Assembly (NCBI GenBank): GCA_003427395.1
Contig: BFEA01000073.1
Coordinates: 3,826,677-3,860,730 of the forward strand
Source: Chara braunii
Lineage: Eukaryota; Streptophyta; Charophyceae; Charales; Characeae
Length of the DNA: 34,054 bases
Direction: 5' to 3'
Below the pieces are notes generated by a model. It saw only the letters and a program-made list of their open reading frames with translations. It was not told the DNA's origin and did not search any database. Below, piece by piece: positions 1-9,429 of this stretch. The first letter of the stretch is position 1. The number at the start of each line of letters is the position of its first letter. Position numbers and translations under genes: made by a program.

Positions 1-639
1 GCTCTTGGTCTCATCTTCAAATATACACACTCGCCCACGTGGCCTTTATCTCATCTATCTGCCAACACATCCACGTGTACTTTCCTGGAACCTTCAACTA
101 TGCATTGCGATCAACAGCGCAAGCTTCTCACATCCCGGGCCCCGATCCCGACGCTCGCTCATACGGCAGAGTCGGATCCAGATCCCTTCGCTTACCGAAT
201 CAACCAGTCGCCCAAATAATCAAAAATGCGTAATGCCTTGTCGAGGCAACCNCCTGATTAATCACCCAACGGAATAAGATGACCCCTTCCCTCGCCCGCG
301 GCCCNCTCGCTACCCCCGTCCGTCAATCGACTCGATAAAATGAGGCCCCCCCCCACACACACACCGCTCCTTCCCTCCTTACTAGCGATTGATGGCTTCA
401 ACTGGATTGATCAGAACAAGGGGTTATTAATCATGAAGTGGAGAAGAGAGATGAGGACGAAGAGAAGGGAAGGTAGCAATCACAGGAGCAGGAGAAGAAG
501 GGGCCCCGGGGAGGGGCCGGGGGGGAGGGGGGAAGAGCAGGGAAGGGGGCGCAATGATAAGGGATGGGGACCAGTGATGTAGAAGGTAGGGGGACGACGG
601 GTAGCTATGGCTATGTGACCTTGCACGGAGAGTACAAGA

Positions 640-676
<37 letters not shown>

Positions 677-1480
677 AGGGTAAAGGTGGTCGGCTATGGT
701 GTGGCTATAGAGCAGTGGTCGTAGGGAGATGGCGTTGGGCAGAAGTGTCCAAGAGGGGGGGGAGAGGTATNCTAGTGAGCGAGACGATCCNCCATAGCCG
801 GGAGCTTCTGCTTGCGCTGACGAAGATTCCGCAGACGACCGATNACCCGTACGACCGCTGTGGAGGTCCGGTTGCGTGAAAGGTCGCCGACCAACGGCNT
901 CGATGTGGGACAGCGCGGCAACTGTGCGCGCACCGGTCCGCCGCGCACGAATGATGTGNATAACCGCCAAAGACCGCCGGGNGTGGTCCAACGACCGGGT
1001 GCCTGGGGCAACNACCGCTGGGAGGAAGGGTCGACGCGCCAGCTACCGGACAGCAATCACAACTGAAGGTGAACTGGATGGGCGACCGCAAAAAAGCGGG
1101 CGACCGGGACCAGGCNACCGCAGGCAAACCAGCGAAAACNCCCGGCGACCAGGTCCACGAAGACAACCCGCGCTCAACGCCCAGCGAATGGACATTGCTG
1201 ACAGACCGGTCCGCAAACGAAAAACCTATCCAGACAGTCACGGACCGGTCCGAGGGTGTCGCCGTCCAGCAGCACGGAGGAGGTCGGTCGGTTCCCCCCG
1301 CAATCGTCGCCCAGCTGGCTCCCCGCCCTCCCCCCAGCGCTCCCCGCCCCCGCGCGGCACCGACGGGAGCGGGGCGATCGGGGGCGCGGAGAATGGGCGG
1401 GCGGGCGGGCGCCAAGTGAGGGGCCCGCACTTTTTTTTTTTTGGTTTTTTTAGGGCCCCGCTCATTTTCAGATATGNCCC
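1..1480. other. GC-rich stretch without a recognised gene
   Basis: Open frames here are short, mutually overlapping, rich in Pro, Arg and Gly, and interrupted by Ns, which is what GC-rich non-coding DNA gives by chance. The palindromic decamer ggaccggtcc or close variants recur near 930, 1206 and 1245. A homopolymer T run lies near 1431-1441. I recognise no protein family, RNA gene or transposon end. Confidence 0.5.
645..672. repeat. AG dinucleotide microsatellite
   Basis: An uninterrupted run of about 14 AG units. It reads as RERERE or SLSLSL in shadow frames, which explains the apparent low-complexity ORF over it. Confidence 0.95.
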
Positions 1481-1504
1481 TCCTGATATTTTCTTTTCCT
1501 ACTT

Positions 1505-1575
1505 TTTCTCGATTTATCCATGTCATCCTTGCGCAGGCGCCGTGCTAATCTTCTCTGTNTGATTCCACAGTTTGC
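1505..1575 (-). ncRNA. U6 snRNA-like sequence (probable pseudogene)
   Basis: On the minus strand this carries the U6 spliceosomal RNA core: the ACAGAGA box (1558-1552), then AGATTAGCA, then the block GCGCAAGGATGAC, then AAATCGAGAAA, which is the plant-type 3' sequence. By eye about 49 of 55 core positions agree with plant U6; the differences include one N and a C-to-G change in the internal stem-loop. U6 pairs with U2 and the 5' splice site in the catalytic core of the spliceosome. Upstream in the sense direction, a GC hairpin (CCGCC, loop, GGGCGG) sits about where the 5' stem-loop belongs, but its sequence is not the usual one. I see no T-run Pol III terminator after the 3' end and no clear TATA or upstream element. 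A retroposed or decayed copy is most likely; a divergent functional gene is less likely. Confidence 0.6.
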
Positions 1576-2014
1576 CGAGCCGCCCGAAATTGGCGGGTGG
1601 GGCTTGGCGGGTCTGCGCTAGGCGCACCGCTCCGAAACAGCGCGGGTAGCGGTTTTTCACCCCGGTAACTTTCCGCGGTGTAATTCCTGCGCCTGTCCTC
1701 CTCGATCTCTCCGCCATCGCCGACGGATGTCGAGAAGCCATCTCCCCCACGCATCATGGGCCCCGCCTCAGCGGGTAGGGCTTCACGGAGGTACCCTCTT
1801 AGCCCCGTCTGCAGCCATAGCTCTTAGTATAGGTGCGGCATAACCGCCATGTGCCGCAAGCCTGAGTAAAGTGTATCCTGATCTCAATTACCGATCGCGT
1901 CCGAGTTTCTGCGCAGAGAGGTAACTTTTATCGGGTTCGCTCTAGGTCACGAGTGACATGGAAGCCGAGGGGCGAAATGCAGCTCCCCCCCCTCCGAATT
2001 TTCGGAATATGTAG
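1576..2014. other. Unassigned spacer between the U6-like sequence and the LINE-like ORF
   Basis: GC-rich at the left, more balanced to the right. I see no long frame and no RNA gene. It could include the 5' untranslated part of the LINE-like element that follows, because the open frame of that element begins just after a stop at 2012-2014. Confidence 0.3.
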
Positions 2015-3824
2015 GATAGAGTACGCCTCTCTCTAGGGCAATGCTACGATGAGGGGGGGTTTCACCTCGCTTCTGATCTAGGAGAGGTAGTAGAGGAGGA
2101 GAGAGGTAGAAGATTTAGAGTGGATGAATCCCCGGAGGCCATCAAAGGGAAGTGGCTCAAAGAACGAACTGTGATTTTCATCTTTCAGGAGGAATCGAGG
2201 AATCTAACCAGGGGAGTAAAAGAGGACATGGTGAGAGCTTATGAGGACAGATGGTTGCGCGTCGGCTGTTCAATCCAGAAGTGAGGAGAGGTAGGATTAA
2301 ATTCGAAGGTCCGAACGTTATCTCCTATGTAGCTAAGGCAGTCAAAGTGCCCACCTGGCTCGTTCAGAATGGATCATCCAATCTTAATCTCAAGGGGGTC
2401 GGCTATCCAGTTACCTTCAAGCCGTGGATGATGAAAGGGGAGCTGAAGGAGCTACGATTGAAGGATGCTGAGATCAATTTCTGGATTGTCGCACTTCGGG
2501 TCCCGCTCGAAGCCATGTACTACCTACCAAGCGCAGCAGAGGGGCTCTTTGGGGGTGTGAAGCACATGCACACACCAGAGGTAGACAGGAGTCGTCCAAA
2601 ACTGATGAACATCAAGCTGGACATGGATCCCCNTGCCAGACTTCACGTGGACGATACACTGACCATCGAATCTCCTAAAGGCGAAGTATGGAAGGTGGAG
2701 ATCGCTACTCCCTATTAAGACTGGTGTCGAAAATGTCGGTGGTACTTCCACACGGAAGATAACTGTCCCAGGAACGCTNTTGATTCAAGATNAAGGAAAC
2801 AGTGGACTGCTATACCGCGGCCTCGTCAACGGTCGGAAACAGCGCCTGCATCTCAAAGAGAAGNAAGTNAAGCAGCAGNGGACATCCCTGCGGGACANTN
2901 TGCACCTCAANCGTACCAACCGCAATACANGAGAGACCCAGAGAACCAAGCATCCTGCTTCTCTCAAGAGATCGGTCGTCTGTCGGCTNCTCCTCCAATC
3001 GGCCCTCCGCATCCTGTTCCAGCACTGGTGTTCCAACACCGGCGCNGCAAGGAGCTCACTCACAAGTCGTTCAATATGCGAACTTTCGTCCGCACTGGGT
3101 GGGATTTTCGGCANTGCAGNGGATACCTCCCATTCATGGCGGCTACCAAGATCTGTCCCATCGGCCAATACCGGTTGATCCTTATTCGATTGATGTGAGT
3201 CAGATCCAGGGTAATTCACTGGTGCCACCTTGGACACATCCTGCTCACTGGCACAAGTGCTATCCTCCCCCNAACCCTCCCCCCCCCCTCCCTCCACCTA
3301 CTCCCNAGGGTTTTCTACCGTACTCACACAATCCTCATTACGACTCAATTTATTCCGATGGTAGAATTCACTACCCGTCAGTCGAGAGACCATTCCAAGA
3401 ATATGGCTACCTAGATTTTNTTCGAGAGAANCAGTGCACGAGGCAGGGAGAGGAAACGATAGGCTTACATAGACTAGGTTACGACCGGNCGTCGCAAGGA
3501 CTCANAATACNAAGGAATGAGCAAGAGCCTCAATGGCACTCGAATCTAGGAGGTAATGGGGGAGTTCCCAATCCTCGGGGAGTGGCGGATTTCGGCTCGC
3601 AGTTTCAAGGAGGNGGACAGGGAGAAACCAGTATCAACGTTTATAGAGAGGATAGGAGATTGGAAGGTACTCGGGGAGGTGGGGGATCTCAATTCTCTCG
3701 ATCTTCAAATTCTAAGGTATCAATGGGAAGTAAGCTGCAGGGAGACGAATTACTCNCGGTTGGGATCAACCCTCTCTATAAGGAGAGATNAGAGTNTTCC
3801 ACGAACAGCTCGACCGGTTCCCNT
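2015..3824 (+). pseudogene. Broken LINE-like ORF1 (DUF4283-like plus CCHC zinc knuckle)
   Basis: Three frames carry one continuous protein-like signal. Frame 2 (2015-2284) has a segment with IFIFQEE and RAYEDRWLR. Frame 1 (2251-2718) continues with RRGRIKFEG, a WIVALRVPLEAMYY segment and VDRSRPKLMNIKLD, the layout of the DUF4283 nucleic-acid-binding region of plant LINE ORF1 proteins. An in-frame TAA (2716-2718) is followed in the same frame by a zinc knuckle, C-x2-C-x4-H-x4-C (CRKC, then H, then C; 2725-2766). A Pro/Tyr/Gln-rich tail runs on, first in frame 1 and then, from about 3045, in frame 3 to about 3820. So there are at least two frameshifts (about 2250-2284 and about 3045) and one stop. 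ORF1 proteins bind element RNA. No reverse transcriptase follows, because an LTR begins at 3825. A Gag-like protein of another retroelement is an alternative. Confidence 0.5.
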
Positions 3825-5485
3825 TGTCGAGCNCGTCGGTCCGGCACCGCACAAAACGAGGCGGGACCCTCTNGGCNGTGTCACGCAGGAGTCTGTCTGA
3901 TCCTCATCGCGAATACATAAGGAGCTTCCGCAAGCCGCTCCGGCCGAGTGCGCCAGCCATACCTCTTGCGAGCCCCTACGACAGGATANGGCCTACGCGA
4001 GGTACGACTTACCTCCACCTTACNGGAGNTGTCACCTCCCTTTGGTGGGCGTATCCCCNCCGAGCTACCANTCCACAGTACGAAAGTTAATCAGCTGCAA
4101 TCGCAGAGGTGGACGATGGCGTTTCTTGTTCGCTATAGCATATGGGTTACGCATGGTTTTACACCTCTATCGGAGCCGCACGCGAACCGACGTCATGGGG
4201 GGCTGAAGTCACAAGNGCGACNCGTCGTCAGTCGACTAGGACGCATCTCACGCACCACACGTACACCACTCTAANAACATAAAAATTAAAATACGCACGC
4301 ACGCGCACATATACAGAANGNCACAGAACAAACAACGCAACAACACTCCTAGTCCCTTAGTAGTCATCCCATAGCTCTCCGATGCGAAAATCAGATAGGC
4401 GTCGCGCTAGAGACTTAGTATAAAACCGCGCGGACGCAGGGCTAGCTCATATCGACTAGCAATGCATGCATATGCAAGCAGTCGTAATGATGGCGTACTA
4501 TGTAGTACCCATACTCATGCAATCCTCACGAATCTCGACGGTCGCATTCGACACTCAAGTGTCNGNTGACACGCGCCTTGAGGGGTTAATCTCTCGACGN
4601 TAGACAACCGCCNAGTGCGGTTGGGAACCACACCCTCTTCTGCACCCTGCNGAGAGNGGGTGGTACACATGTTCGTACCTGTGGTGGCAATCGTCTNTTN
4701 TCGCCCTGGACACCAACTTCATNATCTAGGGCCTGAAGAGAAATCAAGGGGTTTGACNTTGATGGCTGCCACGGACTCCAACATCCAACTATCAAAATTA
4801 ATAAGCAAAATCATCCAATAAAATAAATAAACATCCCAACGCTCAAATATCAAATTAGGACTCGAGAGAAAATAAAAGAAGGGGAAACATAAACCCATCA
4901 GGTATGCAGATCGTGCGACACATGGTTGTCATTCTCACTGTCTCAAAGGTACGGTTTATATACCAAGCTCNAAAATACTAACCTGCATAAAACACAGACA
5001 CACACAATAGTCANATTGCCATANACCAATGTGGTCAACTTTACTGTTCCTTGTAATTCGCACCACGCCTCACACACTCAAGCCCCANCCATAGTCTCAA
5101 TTTTCATAAAATCTCATAAGTTCTTTATAATGGTCATTAAAAGAAGTCCGGTTAGAACCCCCAAGGAGACATATCAAATCTCAGGGCTAAGGCAATCAAG
5201 TTGAGGTACAGGTGTAAACAAAGTTGTGTCGTGAGCCAACAAGTCGACGATCAACCAACCGGCCTGTTATCAGTGATAACAAAAGATGATCCTCNTGGGA
5301 TCAAGCTGAATCTAGTNTAATNCTTGAATCAAATCAATCAAANGAAGNACCTGTAACACAAGACACACCAATTNCCAAGGNTCGACAATCAATGTATGGG
5401 GAATGAATCTCCATAGCACTTTCTCTCTCAAGATCTCCTAATAACTAAGTTTAAGTTTACCTCTAAGTCAGTGCTCAAGGAAAGG

Positions 5486-5494
5486 TAGACTTAT
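5486..5494. repeat. Left target-site duplication of the Mutator-like MITE
   Basis: TAGACTTAT, identical to 5946-5954 on the other side of the element. A 9-bp duplication is typical of Mutator-superfamily insertion. Confidence 0.85.
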
Positions 5495-5945
5495 GGGATA
5501 ATTGGTAGAAAAAGTCCACGCCAAAACCTTTTCGGTTTTGACCGCCCAAAGTTCGACCGTTTGGTACTACCGGCCCAAACAACTTTCCCCTGGCTGAAAG
5601 GCACCTTCGCGCCGTGGCCACATCTCGCTGGACCTGTTTTTACCGGTTTCATAATTTGGCGTTGTTTCTACGCCAGATTCATGAACCGGTAGGGCTCTTC
5701 TTTTTCAAAATGACGTACGTGGGCCTCATTCGATACTTCAGCGTTACCACCCCCGACCTCTTTTACATCAAAATGANTCTGGCGCTGTTATGCGNCAGAT
5801 TCNTGATCCGGTANGACCCTTANAGCGACACGTGNGCCTGTNGTACCCCACATGCAACTCATTGGGCCGGTANTACCAAAAGGCTAAACTTTGGGCGACC
5901 AAAACCNAAAAGGTTTATGCGTGGGNNCCTTCTACCGATTATCCC
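5495..5945. mobile_element. Non-autonomous Mutator-like element (451-bp MITE)
   Basis: The ends are long inverted repeats of about 80 bp. The left end starts GGGATAATTGGTAGAA and the right end closes with TTCTACCGATTATCCC; inside, stretches such as CGCCCAAAGTT and TACCGGCCCA on the left have matching complements on the right (about 5868-5920). The element is flanked by perfect 9-bp direct repeats. The terminal GATAATTG resembles the start of maize Mu terminal repeats, and the 9-bp duplication also fits the Mutator superfamily. There is no transposase, so movement would need one supplied in trans. The interior holds two further palindromes built around CTGGCG and CGCCAG (about 5645-5690 and 5775-5815), making it foldback-like. 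It sits inside the older LTR and so is younger than that insertion. Confidence 0.85.
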
Positions 5946-5954
5946 TAGACTTAT
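5946..5954. repeat. Right target-site duplication of the Mutator-like MITE
   Basis: TAGACTTAT, a perfect match to 5486-5494. Confidence 0.85.
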
Positions 5955-6014
5955 ANCGGAATTTTCGCTATACANAGTCNATTGTCAAAAGTTGTCACCT
6001 GTCATAATATAATC

Positions 6015-6385
6015 TAACTCCTTTAAACTAAGAAAATTTCGGCAGCGCTTCCCGTAGGAAAAGTGTCTTTCCATAATTTATATCAGTCTAAATATGAAAA
6101 CATAAATAATCTTTAACTTTCCAAAATCAAATTTTGTTTAACTCCCTGGATTAGCAAACATTTGGGCAGCAATCCCTTTAACAAAGAGAACTTTCCATAT
6201 TTTTACTAAGCCATATATAAAAGTTAGACAAGTTGAACTTTGAAAAGTCAAATTTTGACTAGCTCCTTGGATTTTGCAGAAATTTCGACAACGCTTGCCG
6301 TAGAGAAAATAACTTACCAAAATTTATACAAAGCCAAGTATAATAAAAGATCCTGGAAAATGCAGAATTNGACCTAAGTAAAAAT
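6015..6385. repeat. Three tandem units of about 123 bp in the older LTR
   Basis: Units start at about 6015, 6140 and 6261, each opening with A(A/G)CTCC and then AAATTTCGGCAGCGCTTCCCGTAGG or a decayed form (TTTGGGCAGCAATCCC in unit 2, TTTCGACAACGCTTGCCG in unit 3), followed by an AT-rich part ending AAATTTTG. The same motif occurs twice in each large LTR, so it is a conserved LTR component. I do not know its role. Confidence 0.7.
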
Positions 6386-6701
6386 AAACTTAGCTCAGAA
6401 AATGCAGGCATTGAACTAACTCCTATGGATCTAGCACGTGACGAGCAACTAAAGNAACTACCTATCAAACTGAAACTCAAACTAAGTAGTGATCTCACCC
6501 AGCCACATGCATGTCAAACCACAGAGGTAAGTACTCTCACCAGCCCAAAGTCAATCTTATCAAACAATAGTTCATAGTCTTTTGTACCTAGCTTACATAA
6601 GACATAAAGCTAGACCTCTCAAACTTATGGAACATGTCTGACTCAACCATTGAATATACACAAACACAGGGCACAACAACTTTTCTTTTCTCTGGGCATA
6701 T

Positions 6702-7031
6702 GACTAGGCCGCCCTAGTCACCCTGAACTGTTTAAATATCCAAGTTTTATATAATTATCTGCACTTAGTCTTTTGAGGTAGCATATAACTGAACCGATCA
6801 TCTTTAGCTCAAGATTCAGTCAGCCCTTTCGTACCGCAAATTCATTTTTAGTTAATACTCTCTTCAGTTTATGATAAGCTATAGTCAGACCACATAAACT
6901 TATAGAACACCGTCTGACTAGCCTGCATAGATAAAATAATAGTAAAGTATAGTCGAGTTATAGTCTTTTAGTTCCAGCATGTGCATGACATTGGACCAAG
7001 ACCACCCAAACTTATAGAACATGTCTGGTCC
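6702..7031. repeat. Hairpins with AACTTAT-type loops in the older LTR
   Basis: Three inverted repeats are clear. 6702-6719: GACTAGG pairs with CCTAGTC. 6884-6918: GTCAGAC pairs with GTCTGAC around a loop containing AAACTTATAGAACA. 6993-7031: GGACCAAGAC pairs with GTCTGGTCC (one bulge) around the same loop core. The last two share the loop but not the stem. They correspond to the large hairpin array of the younger LTRs. Confidence 0.65.
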
Positions 7032-7595
7032 TCTGCCTGATTTTTGACCTTAAAGCCAACAAGTTACAGGCGCGCTGTCGAGCGCATCGGTTCCGCACGG
7101 GGACCCTCCCGGCCGCGTCACGCAGGATTATGCAGGACTTATTGCGGAGAGCATTTGCCGCTCCGGCCGAGTGCGCCAGCCGTACCTCTCGCGAGTCCCT
7201 ACGACAAGACAGAGTCACGCAAGGCACCTCTACCTCCACCTGCGGGAGTTGTCACCTTCCCTTAGGTGGGCGTATCCCTGCCGAGCTACTGAACCACATG
7301 CGAAAGCTTTTCGTATGCAATTGCAGAGGTGGCCCAGCCAAGGGCGTTTCTCACTCGCTGTAGCATAGGGGGTACGCGCGGTCGAACGCCCTAAAATTGA
7401 ACCCGTACCCGAATCGCCGTATTGGGGGGCTGAAGTCCCAAACGCCACTCGACGTCGGTCGACTAGGACGCACTACACACCCACGCGTTACACCACAACA
7501 CTCGCACTTACTCACCCATAACACCTGGAGCCCCACGCAAAACAAACACCACAAACAACGCCACAACACAACAACTCCTAGTCCCTTCAGTATCT

Positions 7596-7890
7596 GACCC
7601 ATAACTATATACGGCAAGACTCAGATAGGTACCGCGCGCTGAACTTCCGTATAAGAGGCGCACGAGTGCATGACCCCCTCATATCGATCATGCGGGCACA
7701 TGCAAGATTTGCGATGATGGGGTACTATGTGGAACTCATGGCCTCGCGGCCCTTGGTATTCTTGAGGGTCACGGTCGACACTCAAGTGTCGGCTGACAGA
7801 CGCTTTGAGGGGTAATCTCTCGACGCCAGACAACCGCCATTTGCGGTTGAAGACCACACCCTCTTCTTCACCCTGTGCAGAGGGGTTGAG
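7596..7890. repeat. Structured LTR block, copy A
   Basis: It shares landmarks in the same order with 8230-8534: GACCCATAACT at the start, CGATGATGGGGTACTATGTGG, a short hairpin (CGACAC, TCAA, GTGTCG; 7776-7791), a hairpin around GGTAATC (TTGAG pairs with CTCGA; 7805-7823), and a terminal hairpin that in the right LTR reads CTGCAC, CCT, GTGCAG (28962-28976) but has lost one base pair in this copy. Function unknown. Confidence 0.6.
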
Positions 7891-8229
7891 TAGACAACTT
7901 TAGGGCTGTCGTGGTAGCCGAAATCAAGGGGTTTAACTTTGACGACTACCACGGACTACAACGTCCAACCATGAAAGTTCAAAAGAGAAACCTATTCCAA
8001 CTCGCACTGGTCTAGTGACCTCCTAAAATGGAAGGGGTAGGCAGGCCCAAACGACGCGCGCGCGGAGGAGGCCCAAAGTCTTACCCGTAGGCTATCCAAT
8101 GTCCGGGGTAGTGAGACCCGTACACGGGCTCCCATAGGTCGACTGGGACTGGTCCTTCGCCCATGTGTCGCTTCTTGTTACCACAAACTCGAGTCTATTG
8201 ACCGTAGCGCGCTTTTGGTCTCGCCGCCT

Positions 8230-8534
8230 GACCCATAACTTTTAGTACGAAGAATCGGCGAGTGCTGCGCGCAAGGACTTAGGATAAGATCGTGCGGACG
8301 CAGTACCCACACATACCAGCTCACCATGCAGCTCTACGTGAGTATCTGCGATGACGGCGCATTACGTGGTGTCCATACCCAAGTGGCCTATTCTGAGCCA
8401 TGGGGTTATTTCCGACGCTCAGGCGTTGGATGAAACGCGCGCTAGGGGGAGGTAATCCTCTAGCGGGCGCAAACCCGGCCTGAGGGCCTTTCCGTCTTCT
8501 GCACCCTGAGGTGTCCCAAGGGGTGCAGAGCAAG
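8230..8534. repeat. Structured LTR block, copy B
   Basis: Diverged paralogue of 7596-7890. The first hairpin reads CGACGC, TCAG, GCGTTG (8413-8428): relative to copy A one A-T pair has become G-C on both sides, and one G-C pair a G-T wobble. The second is a longer stem (GCGC and GCTAG pairing with CTAGC and GCGC, 8437-8470) around GGTAATCC. The third pairs CTGCACCC (8499-8506) with GGGTGCAG (8521-8528). Confidence 0.6.
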
Positions 8535-8904
8535 ATGGTCCCTAGGGCAGGAAGGAATTTGGAGCGGTGGTGAGTTGTCTGGCGCATCACTACCGACACG
8601 CTAGTCCTTGCGCCCGAAACTTTTATCGTTCCATAAACTAAAGTTAGACAAACATACAGAAAAAATCGGCATGCGGTCACACAACCGAGTGAGGGCTGTG
8701 CGAGCGAGAGCCCAACCACAATATATAAATAAGGGGAAATATCCTTAGTCAAGCAAAGAGTTATGTGATAGTACACTCTCACAATAGCTACGTGGCTTGC
8801 CCGCCTGAACTCGAAACAACCAAAACATCATACTTGATTAACATACTCCACACACATACCTGTGACCATACTTGAGTTGCTAAGATTGGTCTAACTGAAA
8901 ATAT

Positions 8905-9060
8905 TATAACTCTCCAAATTTCTCAAAATTTCGGCAGTACTTCCCGTATGAAAAATGCCTTTTCATAATTTCTAGGAACCTGAATGTGACTAACTCTTTT
9001 CAGTTTTGCAGAAATTTCGGCAGCGCTTCCCGTAAGAAAAGTAGGCTGCCAAGATTTATA
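8905..9060. repeat. Two AATTTCGGCAG...CTTCCCGTA motif units, left LTR
   Basis: AAAATTTCGGCAGTACTTCC (about 8925) and GAAATTTCGGCAGCGCTTCC (about 9011), about 85 bp apart, each followed by AT-rich DNA. Equivalent units lie at 30440-30600 and 6015-6385. Confidence 0.7.
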
Positions 9061-9429
9061 CAAAGCTGAAAGTCAAAGTGCACAACAAAACTATACTTGG
9101 GGCTAACTCCTGATCCCTGCTCGACAACTTAGGCTCAATATTGGTCAACATGCCCTCTGAATGAGGCCATGAGCCAACGCTGATCCTAACCCCCAGCAGA
9201 GGCCGTCCTATCTCATCCCAAGCTTCCCTCCCATCATTCATCTTACCTAGCTATGGCTTCAACACTCGGCGAGCATCTGCAACAACTTCTCTATCAAAAG
9301 ATGTCCCAAGTGAGAGCCCACGAGCATGCAAGAGCAAACATCTCTCACAATCCCACATGGTTCTTTTCCAGGCCACATAGTTCGTTAAAAAACCCTCATT
9401 ATTCCCTTTTTACCCTTCCTTACATAAGA

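Larger units (their letters stand above)
3825..7075 (-). mobile_element. Older, diverged LTR of a related retrotransposon
   Basis: It begins TGTCGAGC, the same terminus as the two large LTRs at 7076 and 28171. It aligns with their first 0.9 kb (3825-4800 against about 7076-7965) with many substitutions and indels. Beyond 4800 only landmarks match: a TTATCA-G-TGATAA palindrome (about 5268) also found near 30208, the repeated AATTTCGGCAGCGCTTCCCGT motif (6015-6385), and hairpins with an AACTTAT-type loop (6884-7031). Its left neighbour is LINE-like coding DNA, not a primer-binding site, so 3825 is the outer end of a 3' LTR or of a solo LTR. It appears to be cut at 7075 by insertion of the younger element. 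The part beyond the insertion would lie outside this window. Confidence 0.65.

Noticed and set aside
705-1526. 273-codon minus-strand frame and overlapping frames on both strands
   Set aside because: Frames overlap on both strands in GC-rich DNA, contain many Ns, and show no domain; the left end runs through a microsatellite.
5268-5280. tet operator-like palindrome (TATCAGTGATA)
   Set aside because: It resembles a bacterial operator only by chance; the setting is a eukaryotic LTR and there is no repressor gene.
8321-8782. 153-codon minus-strand frame in the LTR, partly kept in the right copy
   Set aside because: The frame overlaps the structured block B hairpins, is shortened to 132 codons in the other LTR, and resembles no family. 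The two LTRs are only about 2% diverged, so a kept frame is weak evidence.
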